Positions 17,345 through 25,807 of a stretch of 64,000 bases of DNA are shown in pieces. The notes under the pieces were generated by a model. It did not search any database. It was not told where the DNA came from and saw only the letters and a list, made by a program, of their open reading frames with translations. Position numbers and translations under genes: made by a program. Numbering within the stretch: the stretch's first letter is position 1; the number at the start of each line of letters is the position of its first letter. Source of the DNA: Comamonas badia DSM 17552 (lineage in GTDB: Bacteria; Pseudomonadota; Gammaproteobacteria; Burkholderiales; Burkholderiaceae_C); NCBI RefSeq assembly GCF_000484635.1, contig NZ_AXVM01000005.1, positions 62,001 through 126,000 of the forward strand, in the 5' to 3' direction.

Positions 17345-17602
17345 TCAGCCGCTCGCGCTCCTGCATGCCGGGCAGCTTCCCGTGCCACCCAAGCTGCCAT
17401 CTTCATTGACCCAGCGCAGGCGATCACCGTTGGGCGCGAGAAACAATACCTTGCCGCGGGCCAATGCTGCGCCTCGCGCGCGGCCGTGTCCGCCTTCCTG
17501 CAGCGGTGCGACCCCGATTCCCGCCAGCTGTGTTGCCCGTTCCACGGGAACGGTGGCACCCCCGGCATCTTGTTGTCCGCCCCTTGACGCGCCCACAGGC
17601 AC
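17345..17602 (-). CDS. Small hypothetical protein, last gene of the Roadblock/GTPase operon
   Basis: 85 aa from a GTG start directly abutting the TGA of the preceding Roadblock gene (no base between). Gly/Ala-rich, with a more ordered middle (KVLFLAPNGDRLRWVNEDGS) and a CPAC motif at the end. Not recognised. Evidence for coding is the position, codon usage similar to its neighbours, and a stop just before rnpB. It could also be spurious. Confidence 0.4.
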   Translation of the reverse strand: MPVGASRGGQQDAGGATVPVERATQLAGIGVAPLQEGGHGRARGAALARGKVLFLAPNGDRLRWVNEDGSLGGTGSCPACRSASG

Positions 17603-18004
17603 TCAGGCTGGATTGAATAGCTGCTCGACGGCGCGCGCCACAACCCGCATGCCCATGATCATGACGCCCAGTGTCGTGTCCTGCGCCGCAGCCATGAGGA
17701 TCAGGTGCCCATCGGGCTTGCTCACCTTGATGCCCAGCACCTGGAAGGTGCCGGCCTGCAGGGTGAGCAGGTCCATCGACTGCGCTCCCAGTTCGGGACG
17801 CAGTTCGGTCATGGTGGCGTTGCCTACCGACAGCAGCGAGCCCGACAGCGCGGCCAGCTTGCCCACTTGCCTATCGTCCACGCCCAGCGCACAGATGTTG
17901 AAACCGTCGGGAGTGCACAGGACCGCCGCATTCAGCTTCGGGATGTGCCTGGGTAGTTGTTCCATGGCCGGCAGTACGTAGCGGCCCAGAGCCTCTGAGT
18001 CCAT
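17603..18004 (-). CDS. Roadblock/LC7-domain protein
   Basis: 133 aa. The Roadblock fold is indicated by PKLNAAVLCTPDGFNICAL near residue 22, a long central helix (KLAALSGSLLSVGNATMTEL), and the hydrophobic strands MDLLTLQAGTFQVLGIKV and HLILMAAAQ. Roadblock proteins act as GTPase-activating or scaffold partners for Ras-like GTPases, and a small GTPase gene lies 143 bases upstream in the same operon. The ATG at 18004 follows AAGGAGA. Confidence 0.85.
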   Translation of the reverse strand: MDSEALGRYVLPAMEQLPRHIPKLNAAVLCTPDGFNICALGVDDRQVGKLAALSGSLLSVGNATMTELRPELGAQSMDLLTLQAGTFQVLGIKVSKPDGHLILMAAAQDTTLGVMIMGMRVVARAVEQLFNPA

Positions 18005-18147
18005 GACCCATCTCCTTGAGTTTTCGGTGGTGGTCGGTGGTGTGGAAGGTGCCGCGCGCATGGTTTGCACTCGTGCGTGGCGCGGCGATGGGGCCTGCGT
18101 GGTAACCGGAGCGATTGGGGCACCCATGGGTGAGCGAGCGCCGGCAC

Positions 18148-18717
18148 TCAGGCCTGCAGCGGCGAGTAGGGGGTGCTGAGCGCCACCATGATCGCCTGCA
18201 TCACCTGGGCGGGCTCGCGCGGGTCGGCGGTGAGCACGGGGGCCAGCGGGTGGTAATTGCCGGTCAGTTGGCGAAACGGTTCGAGCGTGTGGTCGGGTGT
18301 GTCGCCGGGCAACCGGGTGAGCGCCAGCGCCAGGCGTGCAACCGCCTTGCGTACGGCCAGCGCCTCCAGCCAGAAACGGCACTCGGCCAGCGCGTTTGCG
18401 CGATTCCCATAGAGCCAGAGCACTACGGCCGAGCTTTGCGGCAGCAGTGCGTCCCACATGGCGTTGAAGCGCTCCTGCCCAGGCACCCCGATCAGTGCCA
18501 CGCGTGCGCCGTCCGGGAAAGTCCATTCGCCGTAGTCGAAACCGACCGTGGTGGTGGTTTTGCCACTGTCGGCCAGGGTCGTCGCTTCGCCGCTGGAGGC
18601 TTCGGTGTTGACCACCGGGATGTCAGAGACGGCGCGCAGGGCGGTGGTCTTGCCCACGCCGAACGGGCCGACGAACACCACCTGGTGCCGCGTTTGGTGT
18701 CCGAGAACGACTTTCAT
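18148..18717 (-). CDS. Small GTPase of the COG2229 / CvnD-like family
   Basis: 189 aa. The P-loop GPFGVGKTT is near residue 17, a switch segment SGKTTTTVGFDYG near 51, and G3 as GVPGQERF near 76. This pattern (KTTTTV plus PGQERF) is that of bacterial COG2229 GTPases such as CvnD in Streptomyces conservons, related to MglA. The usual NKxD motif is not obvious (LALTRLPGD is in its place). The ATG overlaps the stop of the upstream 225-aa gene (ATGA). It is probably a signalling switch acting with the two Roadblock proteins of the operon. Confidence 0.85.
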   Translation of the reverse strand: MKVVLGHQTRHQVVFVGPFGVGKTTALRAVSDIPVVNTEASSGEATTLADSGKTTTTVGFDYGEWTFPDGARVALIGVPGQERFNAMWDALLPQSSAVVLWLYGNRANALAECRFWLEALAVRKAVARLALALTRLPGDTPDHTLEPFRQLTGNYHPLAPVLTADPREPAQVMQAIMVALSTPYSPLQA

Positions 18718-19391
18718 GTGCGCGCGAATTTTCCGAGCAGGCGTTTGATGAGATCCCAGCGCGAGCGCTCTCCCGAAGCCTGGACGGCCGGTGCGTCCGG
18801 TGCGTCCAGGCTGACAGGTGCCGGTGCGGTTCCTTGCTCCAGCAGCAGCAAGCCTTGCCGATGGGTGTCGGCGAGCAACTGGTCGAGCAGTGGTGCCGGG
18901 ACGTTCCACTGCAACACCTGCTCGTAGCTTGCCGGGGCCGTCAACAGGCGCGAGCAGGCCACGGTGAGTTCGAGCGCATTTCCGTAGCGGCTCACGTTGG
19001 GCCATCTGCGCAGACGCATCAGGCCGTGGCGCCACGGGGGGTGGGCGTGGTCCGGCGCGGCGTCGGGTGGGACGGCAGCGCTGGCGATGTGGGGCCGTAT
19101 CCAGTTGAAGATCAGGCCGCTTTGCACCGGGGGCTTGAAGAACGTCCAGGCCGGGCACGGCAGCGCGCTCAACTGGGCCGCCAGAAAGGCCACCCGGGGC
19201 TTGACGGGCATGCGGCCGTAGCACTCCAGCAGGGCCGGCAGGTCAGCGATGGCTCTGGCGTCGAGGACCCACCAGCGGGCCTGCTCGGCTTGTTCCGCCC
19301 ACTCCCAGCTCGCCGAGTGCAGCCGCAGGGTTGCCATGAAGGCGCGTGCGGCCGCACTGTCGCGCGTGGGCGTCCAGAGGCTGTCATTCAT
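18714..19391 (-). CDS. Uncharacterised protein in Roadblock/GTPase operon
   Basis: 225 aa, not recognised. Predicted soluble and Ala/Leu-rich, with many Trp residues in the N-terminal half (SASWEWAEQAEQARWWVLDA). A helical segment near residues 130-185 (NALELTVACSRLLTAPASYEQVL, given in part) resembles a winged-helix or dimer-forming unit. A Pro/Asp-rich stretch precedes the basic end RWDLIKRLLGKFART. Its position between a Roadblock gene and a GTPase gene corresponds to the CvnC slot of conservons, but sequence similarity to CvnC was not established. Confidence 0.7.
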   Translation of the reverse strand: MNDSLWTPTRDSAAARAFMATLRLHSASWEWAEQAEQARWWVLDARAIADLPALLECYGRMPVKPRVAFLAAQLSALPCPAWTFFKPPVQSGLIFNWIRPHIASAAVPPDAAPDHAHPPWRHGLMRLRRWPNVSRYGNALELTVACSRLLTAPASYEQVLQWNVPAPLLDQLLADTHRQGLLLLEQGTAPAPVSLDAPDAPAVQASGERSRWDLIKRLLGKFART

Positions 19392-19490
19392 GGGTCTGTG
19401 CGCGGAAAACGGGCGGGCGGGAGCGGCGTACGAGCTATCGACCGCCGGCAGCCAGGCTGCCGACGACGGCATGCACCTGGGCGTCCGGCT

Positions 19491-19871
19491 TCAGGTGCGC
19501 GCCTTGGCGACCGCGTCAATCGCCTTGGGTATCGCGATGCTGAACAGGATCCCCATGTTGACCTTCTTGGAGTTGAGCAGCGCACCTTGCAGCAGGTCGT
19601 CGCCGTGCCGCATGATGACCACCGCGTTGTCCGCGTCCAGGTCAAGCAGGTAGTAGCGGTTCAGCTTTGGAAAGCCGGCTCCGCTCAAGGTGTCCACAAG
19701 GTCGCCGGTGAGCTGGTTGAACAGGGCAACGGCTGCCGGCTGGGCGTTGTATCCAGCCAGCGACAGCCCGGTTGAGCGGTCCCAGATATCGGTGGCGGCG
19801 AGGCCGTCCTTGAGCAGCGAGCGCAGATCCTCGATCAGTTGTTCCAGTTTGTTGATGTCGACTTGCAGCAT
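19491..19871 (-). CDS. Roadblock/LC7-domain protein (MglB-like)
   Basis: 126 aa, first gene of the five-gene operon. The N-terminal helix KLEQLIEDLRSLLKDGLAAT, the strand DIWDRSTGLSLAGYN, and YYLLDLDADNAVVIMRHGDDLLQG are a Roadblock pattern similar to MglB, the GTPase-activating partner of MglA. The gene is 100 bases upstream of the 225-aa gene. The promoter is likely in the 183-bp gap before cysK, where AGGAGAAATTTCATC and AT-rich sequence occur, but no clear -35/-10 was assigned. Confidence 0.82.
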   Translation of the reverse strand: MLQVDINKLEQLIEDLRSLLKDGLAATDIWDRSTGLSLAGYNAQPAAVALFNQLTGDLVDTLSGAGFPKLNRYYLLDLDADNAVVIMRHGDDLLQGALLNSKKVNMGILFSIAIPKAIDAVAKART

Positions 19872-20054
19872 GGCGTCCCCATAGTCATAGTAAGTAACAA
19901 GGCAGGAGAAATTTCATCCTGTCGTTCAGGCCTTTTGTAGGCGGCATCGAAACCTGATTGACTGTGGGATGTTACACGCAAAGATATTTCGCCAGTGGCA
20001 TGGAAACGCATGAAAACGACCGCTCAAGGCGGCCGCTGTGCAAGGCGCAATGCT

Positions 20055-20975
20055 TCAGGCGGCAGGCAGAAAGCCATCGACCGAAAGGTAGCGCTCGCCG
20101 GTGTCGTAGTTCACGCCCAGCACGCGCGCACCCTGGGGCAGGTCGGGCAGCTTGTGGGCGATGGCGGCGAGCGCCGCGCCGGTGGAGATGCCGACCAGGA
20201 TGCCTTCCTCGCGCGCGCAGCGCCGCGCCCATTCGCGCGCGTCCTCGTCGGCGATGGTGAGGGTGCCGTCGATCACGCTGGTATCGAGGTTCTTCGGGAC
20301 GAAGCCCGCGCCCAGGCCCTGGATGCCGTGCGGGCCGGGGGCGCCGCCGCTGATGACGGGCGATTGCGCGGGCTCCACCGCATACACCTTGAGCTGCGGC
20401 CACTTGGGTTTGAGCACGCGCGCCAGCGCCGTGATGTGCCCGCCCGTGCCCACGCCGGTGATGATGGCGTCCAGCCCCTCGGGGAAGTCGGCCAGCACCT
20501 CCTGCGCGGTGGTGCGCGCGTGGGCGTCGATGTTGGCCGGGTTGTCGAACTGGTTGAGCATCACCGCGCCGGGCGTGGCCTCGGTCAGCTCCTGCGCGCG
20601 GGCGACGGCGCCGCTCGTGCCTTTTTCCTTGGGCGTGAGCACCAGTTCCGCGCCATAGGCCTTGATCAGGCGGCGGCGCTCCACGCTCATGCTTTCGGGC
20701 ATCACGACGATGAGGCGGTAGCCCTTGACGGCCGCCACCATGGCCAGGCCCACGCCGGTATTGCCGCTGGTGGGTTCGATGATGGTGCCGCCGGGCGTGA
20801 GGCGCCCCTCGCGCTCGGCCGCTTCGACCATGCCCAGCGCGATGCGGTCCTTGAGCGAGCCGCCGGGGTTGGCGCGTTCGCACTTGAGCCAGGCGTTGGC
20901 GGCGGCGCCAAACAGGCGCTGGATGCGCACATGCGGCGTGTTGCCTATGGTCTGCAGGATGGTGTCGGCTTTCAT
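20055..20975 (-). CDS. cysK: Cysteine synthase (O-acetylserine sulfhydrylase), CysK type
   Basis: PLP enzyme (306 aa) joining sulfide to O-acetylserine, last step of cysteine synthesis. The PLP lysine is in GGSLKDR near residue 42, the phosphate or substrate loop is PTSGNTG near 70, GVGTGGH near 176 binds PLP phosphate, and [12 protein letters not shown] near 218 is typical of CysK. The SLKDR form is closer to CysM, so the A/B isozyme type is not settled. The ATG at 20975 follows GGAG by 6 bases; a TTG just upstream is less likely. Confidence 0.9.
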   Translation of the reverse strand: MKADTILQTIGNTPHVRIQRLFGAAANAWLKCERANPGGSLKDRIALGMVEAAEREGRLTPGGTIIEPTSGNTGVGLAMVAAVKGYRLIVVMPESMSVERRRLIKAYGAELVLTPKEKGTSGAVARAQELTEATPGAVMLNQFDNPANIDAHARTTAQEVLADFPEGLDAIITGVGTGGHITALARVLKPKWPQLKVYAVEPAQSPVISGGAPGPHGIQGLGAGFVPKNLDTSVIDGTLTIADEDAREWARRCAREEGILVGISTGAALAAIAHKLPDLPQGARVLGVNYDTGERYLSVDGFLPAA

Positions 20976-21071
20976 CAAAGGCTCCGGGGTTCAGGACGAG
21001 GGGGTTGGACCGGAAATTCTTGCAGAAGTGTCAGACGGATGGGCTATATCGATATGCCTGACCGCAGCGGA

Positions 21072-21785
21072 TCAGAACCGCTCCCAGCCCTGCAGAAAGC
21101 GCCATTGCCCCTCGAGCAGGCCGGCCAGCGCGATGCGGCCTATGCGCAGGCGTTTGAGGCCCACGAGCCGCAGGCCGACGGCGGCGCACATCGCGCCCAC
21201 CTGCTGCGGCGCGATGCCCTTGAGCGCAAAGCGCAGGTGCTGCTCGCTCTGGCGGCTGACCTTGATGGCGGGCAGCAGACGGCCATCAAGGGCCAGGCCG
21301 TGGCACAGCCGTTGCACGGCGGCATCGGTCACCTGGCCCTCGACATGGGCGATGCATTCGTGCTCCAGCAGGTCCTCGTGCAATCGCCGGGTGATGCGTG
21401 CCTCCTGCGTGAAGACGACGAGTCCGCTGGCGCCCGCGGGCAGCGACGCGACGCATTGCTGGTGGCGAAAGTGCTTGTGCAGCACACGCTGCGGCGGCCC
21501 GCCGACTTCGGCGGCGAAGTGGCCGGGCAGCAGCAGCGCGGCGGCATCCGTGCAGCCCGCGCCCTGGTGCAGCAGCAGCGTGGCGGGCGGGATGTCGATC
21601 GCGCGGGCGCCGGGCAGCAGGCGCACCGCTTGCGCGGCGCCGACATGCGCGCCCGGGGTCTCCACCGTCTGTCCATCGACCTGCACCCAGCCGCCTTCGA
21701 TGTAGCGCTCGGCCTCGCTGCGCGAGCAGGGCAATGCGTGCGCCAGCCGCTTGGCCAGACGCTCGCCGGCTTCGCTTTCAGTCAT
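21072..21785 (-). CDS. RsuA/RluB-like pseudouridine synthase, probably catalytically degenerate
   Basis: 237 aa. Residues 4-55 form an S4 RNA-binding domain (RLAKRLAHALPCSRSEAERYI then GWVQVDGQTV). The catalytic domain keeps HKHFRHQQCV and GASGLVVFTQE, but the universal RLDxxxSGL loop reads SLPAGASGL, so the catalytic Asp is replaced by Pro116. It may be an RNA-binding protein without isomerase activity. The ATG overlaps the end of the upstream Nudix-MBL gene by 8 bases, so the pair is co-translated. Confidence 0.8.
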   Translation of the reverse strand: MTESEAGERLAKRLAHALPCSRSEAERYIEGGWVQVDGQTVETPGAHVGAAQAVRLLPGARAIDIPPATLLLHQGAGCTDAAALLLPGHFAAEVGGPPQRVLHKHFRHQQCVASLPAGASGLVVFTQEARITRRLHEDLLEHECIAHVEGQVTDAAVQRLCHGLALDGRLLPAIKVSRQSEQHLRFALKGIAPQQVGAMCAAVGLRLVGLKRLRIGRIALAGLLEGQWRFLQGWERF

Positions 21786-23454
21786 TGCCGGGCTTGAGCG
21801 ACCGGATGCGCTCCACATGCGCCAGCAGCGAGCGCTGCGCCAGCGGCCACATGCGCGGCGGCACATCGTCGTAGGCCAGTTCCACCCACTGCTCGGGCGT
21901 GCCGTCGGGGAGCTTCTGCATCGCGGCCAGCACCTTGGCCTCGCGCGCCAGGCGATGCCGCTTGAGGTGCGCGATGGCATCACGCGCTCCGTTGGGCGGA
22001 CCGCCCAGCACGTAGCCGTGCGCGGGCAGGATGAATTGCACCTTCCACTGCTGGCACAGCGCGTCCAGCCGATCGAGCGCATCCATGTAATCGGCCATGT
22101 TGCCGTCGGGCGGGTCGATCACCGTGGTGCTGCCGTTCAGGATGTGGTCACCCGAGAACAGCAGGCCATCTTCGCGCAGCAGCAGGCACACATGGTTGGC
22201 GGCGTGGCCGGGGGTGTGAATCACTTCCAGAGTGTGGGTGATTTCGCCTTCTGGCGCTTTGCCAGTCAGCGCAAGCAGCTCCCCATTTGATAGTTCCAGG
22301 TCGGGTGTGAACTCGCTGTGCGGGCGCGCCGTGGGCAGCGATTGCATTCCCAGGATGGGTGGGCGGGGCTTGCCCGATTGCTCGCACAGTTGCTGCAGCG
22401 GGCGCGCGCCGGGCGAATGGTCGGGGTGCGAATGGGTGCAGACGATCATGCGGATATCGCCGCCCGCCGCGTGCCACAGGCACTCCTGGTGGCCGGGGTC
22501 CACCGGGCCGGGGTCGATCGCGATGTAGCCGGTGGCCGGGTCGCCCACCAGGTAGCTGTTGGTGCCGGGGCCGGTCATCGCGCCGGGGTTGGGGGCCGTG
22601 AGGCGCTGCACGTTTTTCAGCAGCGGCACGGCACGGTCGCTCTGCCAGTCCAGCGCATGTTTGATCTGCCCGTCGGGGCAGACCAGCGCCAGCTCGCCGA
22701 ACTCCATCTCGTGCTCCATGTGGCGCGAGTCCTTGCCGCTTTTGAGGCCCGCGCGCGGGCAGCTCACCCACAGCGGCTTTTCGTCGTGCAAGGCAGCCAG
22801 CAGTGCATCGGCATTGGCAAAGCGCGTCAGGCGCTCCAGCGTGCGGATGGTCGGGAAGATCATGAAGAAGCTGCCGGCTGCATGGCGTGCGAGTGCGTCC
22901 GCGGGGCTGATCCATTCGGGCGCGAACTGCTCGGCGTTGTCGGGCACCGGGCTCTGGCCCGGCGGCATGCGCGCGACGAGGAAGGGCACGTCAAAGCGCT
23001 TGGGCAGGTCGCGGTCGGTGATCCAGTGCGCCAGCAGGAACATGCCGTCGGCTGCCAGGCGCAGGCCGCGCGCGGCGCATTGTTCGGCAAACGGCGCCTG
23101 GCGCTCCAGCGCGGCGATGTCGTCCGCGTCGGCCCAGCGGCCGTCGGCGTGGCGCGCCAGCACCAAGCCCAGCTCTTCAAAGCTTTCGCGGATGGCGGCG
23201 ATGGCCTGCGTGAGGGCGGTGCCCGTCTGCCCGGGGCGGTGGTCGGCCAGCGGGTGCGCGGCCTCGTCGGCGGCCTCGATGCCGCCACCGGGGAAGACGT
23301 AGGCGCCGGGCGCGAAGCTCGCCTTGGCAGAGCGCCGCGTCATCAACACCTGCAGGCCGTGGGCAGGGTCGTCGCGCAGCAGCAGCACGGTGGCTGCGGG
23401 CAGCGGTGTCGGGGGTTCGCGGTGGGGGTAGAGGAGTTGGCTGGAACGAGGCAT
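21778..23454 (-). CDS. Nudix hydrolase / metallo-beta-lactamase fold fusion (LACTB2-like)
   Basis: 558 aa. The N-terminal half (about 15-240) is a Nudix domain: FAPGAYVFPGGGIE near residue 47 and a Nudix box ending RESFEELGL near 88, with an insertion in the box as in NUDT19-like CoA/acyl-CoA hydrolases. The C-terminal half (about 255-480) is a metallo-beta-lactamase fold: the zinc motif THSHPDHS near 345, HTPGHAANH near 415, SGDHIL near 435, and HGY near 478. A terminal helical region resembles the LACTB2 winged helix. A GC-poorer segment near 22233-22290 might be a repeat remnant. Substrate unknown. Confidence 0.88.
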   Translation of the reverse strand: MPRSSQLLYPHREPPTPLPAATVLLLRDDPAHGLQVLMTRRSAKASFAPGAYVFPGGGIEAADEAAHPLADHRPGQTGTALTQAIAAIRESFEELGLVLARHADGRWADADDIAALERQAPFAEQCAARGLRLAADGMFLLAHWITDRDLPKRFDVPFLVARMPPGQSPVPDNAEQFAPEWISPADALARHAAGSFFMIFPTIRTLERLTRFANADALLAALHDEKPLWVSCPRAGLKSGKDSRHMEHEMEFGELALVCPDGQIKHALDWQSDRAVPLLKNVQRLTAPNPGAMTGPGTNSYLVGDPATGYIAIDPGPVDPGHQECLWHAAGGDIRMIVCTHSHPDHSPGARPLQQLCEQSGKPRPPILGMQSLPTARPHSEFTPDLELSNGELLALTGKAPEGEITHTLEVIHTPGHAANHVCLLLREDGLLFSGDHILNGSTTVIDPPDGNMADYMDALDRLDALCQQWKVQFILPAHGYVLGGPPNGARDAIAHLKRHRLAREAKVLAAMQKLPDGTPEQWVELAYDDVPPRMWPLAQRSLLAHVERIRSLKPGND

Positions 23455-23490
23455 GGCGCGATTATGGCCACGCCGCGCGCGCCGCGCGCG

Positions 23491-23871
23491 TCAGCTCCTG
23501 GGCTTGGCCGTCAGCATCACGACGAGGGCCGAGAAGAAAAAGAAGGCCTGCAGCTCCAGCGCCCAACCGCCCGAGGAGTTGAGCGTCATGAAGTGCGGCA
23601 TGTGCATCAGCACGATGGCGACGACCATGTTGATCATCACGATCAGCGCCGCGGGTACGACGAAGATCCCGGCCAGCAGCAGCAGCGGCGCCAGCACTTC
23701 GCCGATGTAGACGCCATAGGCGACGAAGCCCGGGAGGCCCATTTTTTCGAGCACGCCCACGAGCCATCCCACCCCGCCCATCACTTTGCTGACGCCATGA
23801 AACAGCAGCAGCAGGGCAAGCACGGTGCGCAGGATGATGGCACCGGCACGAGGGTGGTAGAAGACGTTCAT
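23491..23871 (-). CDS. DoxX family membrane protein
   Basis: 126 aa with four hydrophobic segments. The DoxX features GAIILRTVLALLLLFHGVSK at residues 10-29 and GEVLAPLLLLAGI near 57 are present. Family members are small inner-membrane proteins linked to redox or sulfur stress; the exact role is unknown. The gene stands alone, 36 bases downstream of the Nudix-MBL start on the same strand. Confidence 0.88.
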   Translation of the reverse strand: MNVFYHPRAGAIILRTVLALLLLFHGVSKVMGGVGWLVGVLEKMGLPGFVAYGVYIGEVLAPLLLLAGIFVVPAALIVMINMVVAIVLMHMPHFMTLNSSGGWALELQAFFFFSALVVMLTAKPRS

Positions 23872-24073
23872 GGGGGGACCTTGGGTGCGTGAAGGGGCTG
23901 AAACTCAATGACGGGTGACGAACCGAGGGCACGTACGCTATCAATTATCACATGGGTCAGGGCGCAGCGTCTGGGCTTGCAGTTGTTTGGGTTGGTAGCC
24001 ACGGGCGCCATGAAAAGATCATGACCAGGCTCTAAGATGCCGGCCTGACCATTTTGTTTGCAACCGCCGCGCC

Positions 24074-24763
24074 ATGAACTCCTCCGCCATTCCGCCGATC
24101 ACCGAAGACGATATCGCTCAGTACCTTGCCAATACGCCGGAATTTTTCGAGCGCCACGCGGAGCTGCTCACCAGCGTGGTGCTCACCAGCCAGCACGGCC
24201 AGCGCGCCGTCAGCCTGCAGGAGCGGCAGGCGGAAATGCTGCGTGAAAAAATCAAGGGGCTGGAGCAGCACATCATGGAAATCGTGCGCAACGGCAGCGA
24301 AAACGCCGCCATCGCCGACAAGGTGCAGCAGTGGGCGCGCCGCATGCTCGCGGTGCGCGATGCCGCCGTCCTGGTGCAGGAGGTGGAGGAAGGCCTGCAA
24401 ACCTTGTTTGACGTGCCCAAGGTGGCGCTGCGGCTGTGGGATGTGGCGCCCGGCTGGGAGCAGGCGCCGTGGACGCAGGGCGTGAGCGAGGACGTGCGCT
24501 CGTTCGCCACTTCGCTGACCATGCCGTTTTGCGGCCCCAACCTGGGTTTCGAAGCCATAGGCTGGCTGCCGCAGTCGGCCCAGGTGCGCTCGGTGGCGCT
24601 GCTGCCTATGCGCCCAGGCGCGATGGACGATATGGATGCGCCAGCCTTTGGCCTGCTGGTACTGGCCTCCGACGATGCGGCGCGCTTTGACAGCACCATG
24701 GGCACGGACTTCCTTACCCGCATGGCAGAGCTGGCGAGCGCGGCGCTCGCCCGCCTGCGTTGA
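24074..24763 (+). CDS. DUF484 family protein
   Basis: 229 aa, cytoplasmic. The N-terminus IAQYLANTPEFFERHAELL and the coiled segment VSLQERQAEMLREKIKGLE are DUF484 hallmarks; the rest is a GAF-like domain. It lies directly before xerC, the arrangement seen for E. coli yigA-xerC. The function of the family is not known. Its stop overlaps or abuts the possible xerC starts. Confidence 0.9.
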   Translation: MNSSAIPPITEDDIAQYLANTPEFFERHAELLTSVVLTSQHGQRAVSLQERQAEMLREKIKGLEQHIMEIVRNGSENAAIADKVQQWARRMLAVRDAAVLVQEVEEGLQTLFDVPKVALRLWDVAPGWEQAPWTQGVSEDVRSFATSLTMPFCGPNLGFEAIGWLPQSAQVRSVALLPMRPGAMDDMDAPAFGLLVLASDDAARFDSTMGTDFLTRMAELASAALARLR

Positions 24764-24774
24764 TCGCACGGGCC

Positions 24775-25713
24775 ATGCCTGCCGCCATGCCACCCGAGGT
24801 GCGGCAGTACCTCGAATACGCCAGGGTGCAGAAGCGCCTGGCGGCGCGGACCTTGTCTCTGTACCAGTTCGAATTGCAGCGGCTGGTGGCGCTGGCCGAG
24901 GGCCGGCCGCTGCTGGCGCTGGACGCCAGCGAGCTGCGGCGCTTTGTCGCGCGGCTGCACGGCAGCGGCCACGGCGGACGCAGCCTGGCGCTGGCGCTGT
25001 CGGCCTGGCGCGGTTTTTTCACCTGGGCGGGGCGCCAGGGCCTGGTGGCATCCAACCCGGTGCAGGATCTGCGCGCGCCGAAGTCGCCCCGGCTGCTGCC
25101 CAAGGCCTTGCCGGTGGATGAAGCCGTGCGGCTGGCGGATTTTGCGCGGCCGCAAGCCGATCCCTGGCTGGAGGCGCGCGATGCGGCCATCGTCGAGCTG
25201 CTCTACGGCTGCGGCCTGCGGGTGGGCGAGCTGGCGGGGCTGGACGTGGCGCCCACGGGCACAAGCCAGCAGCAGGGGCATGGCTGGCTGGACCTGCAGG
25301 CGGGCGAGGCGCATGTGCTGGGCAAGGGCTCCAAGCGCCGCAGCGTGCCGGTCGGACAGGCCGCGCAGCAGGCGCTGGAGCGCTGGCTGGGCGTGCGCAC
25401 GCAGCCCTTTGCCGTTCTGGCGCAGCCCGCCTTGTTCATAGGCCAACGCGGCCAGCGCCTGAGCGCCCAGTCGATCTGGCAGCGGCTGCGCCAGCGCAGC
25501 CAGCAGGCGGGCCTGGGCGCGCCGGTGCACCCGCACATGCTGCGCCATTCCTTTGCCAGCCACCTGCTGCAATCGAGCGGCGACCTGCGCGCGGTGCAGG
25601 AACTGCTGGGCCACGCCAACATCGGCACCACGCAGGTCTACACGCGCCTGGATTTCCAGCACCTGGCGAAGGTCTACGACCAGGCGCACCCGCGCGCGCA
25701 CAAGAAGCCATAG
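24775..25713 (+). CDS. xerC: Tyrosine recombinase XerC
   Basis: Resolves chromosome dimers at dif with XerD and FtsK (312 aa from ATG 24775; ATG 24787 is also possible). The N-terminal SAM-like DNA-binding domain covers about 5-90. Catalytic residues: Arg in GCGLRVGELAGLD near 145, Lys in GKGSKRRSVP near 183, HxxR as HMLRHSFASHL near 257, His in LLGHANIGTT near 283, and Tyr in QVYTRLD near 292. The partners xerD and dif are not in the window. Confidence 0.95.
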   Translation: MPAAMPPEVRQYLEYARVQKRLAARTLSLYQFELQRLVALAEGRPLLALDASELRRFVARLHGSGHGGRSLALALSAWRGFFTWAGRQGLVASNPVQDLRAPKSPRLLPKALPVDEAVRLADFARPQADPWLEARDAAIVELLYGCGLRVGELAGLDVAPTGTSQQQGHGWLDLQAGEAHVLGKGSKRRSVPVGQAAQQALERWLGVRTQPFAVLAQPALFIGQRGQRLSAQSIWQRLRQRSQQAGLGAPVHPHMLRHSFASHLLQSSGDLRAVQELLGHANIGTTQVYTRLDFQHLAKVYDQAHPRAHKKP

Positions 25714-25807
25714 CCTCAGGGGCCGCGCCCCGGCTTTTCCCTGCGGTGACTGCGGCAATGGCAAAACCCGCACAATGCCCTGTCACCACCCCTTGAAGGA
25801 GAAACCC

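Noticed and set aside
17611-17640. GAATAGCTGCTCG considered as another dispersed repeat copy
   Set aside because: It lacks the GCGC block and A-rich tail and encodes a normal Roadblock C-terminus.
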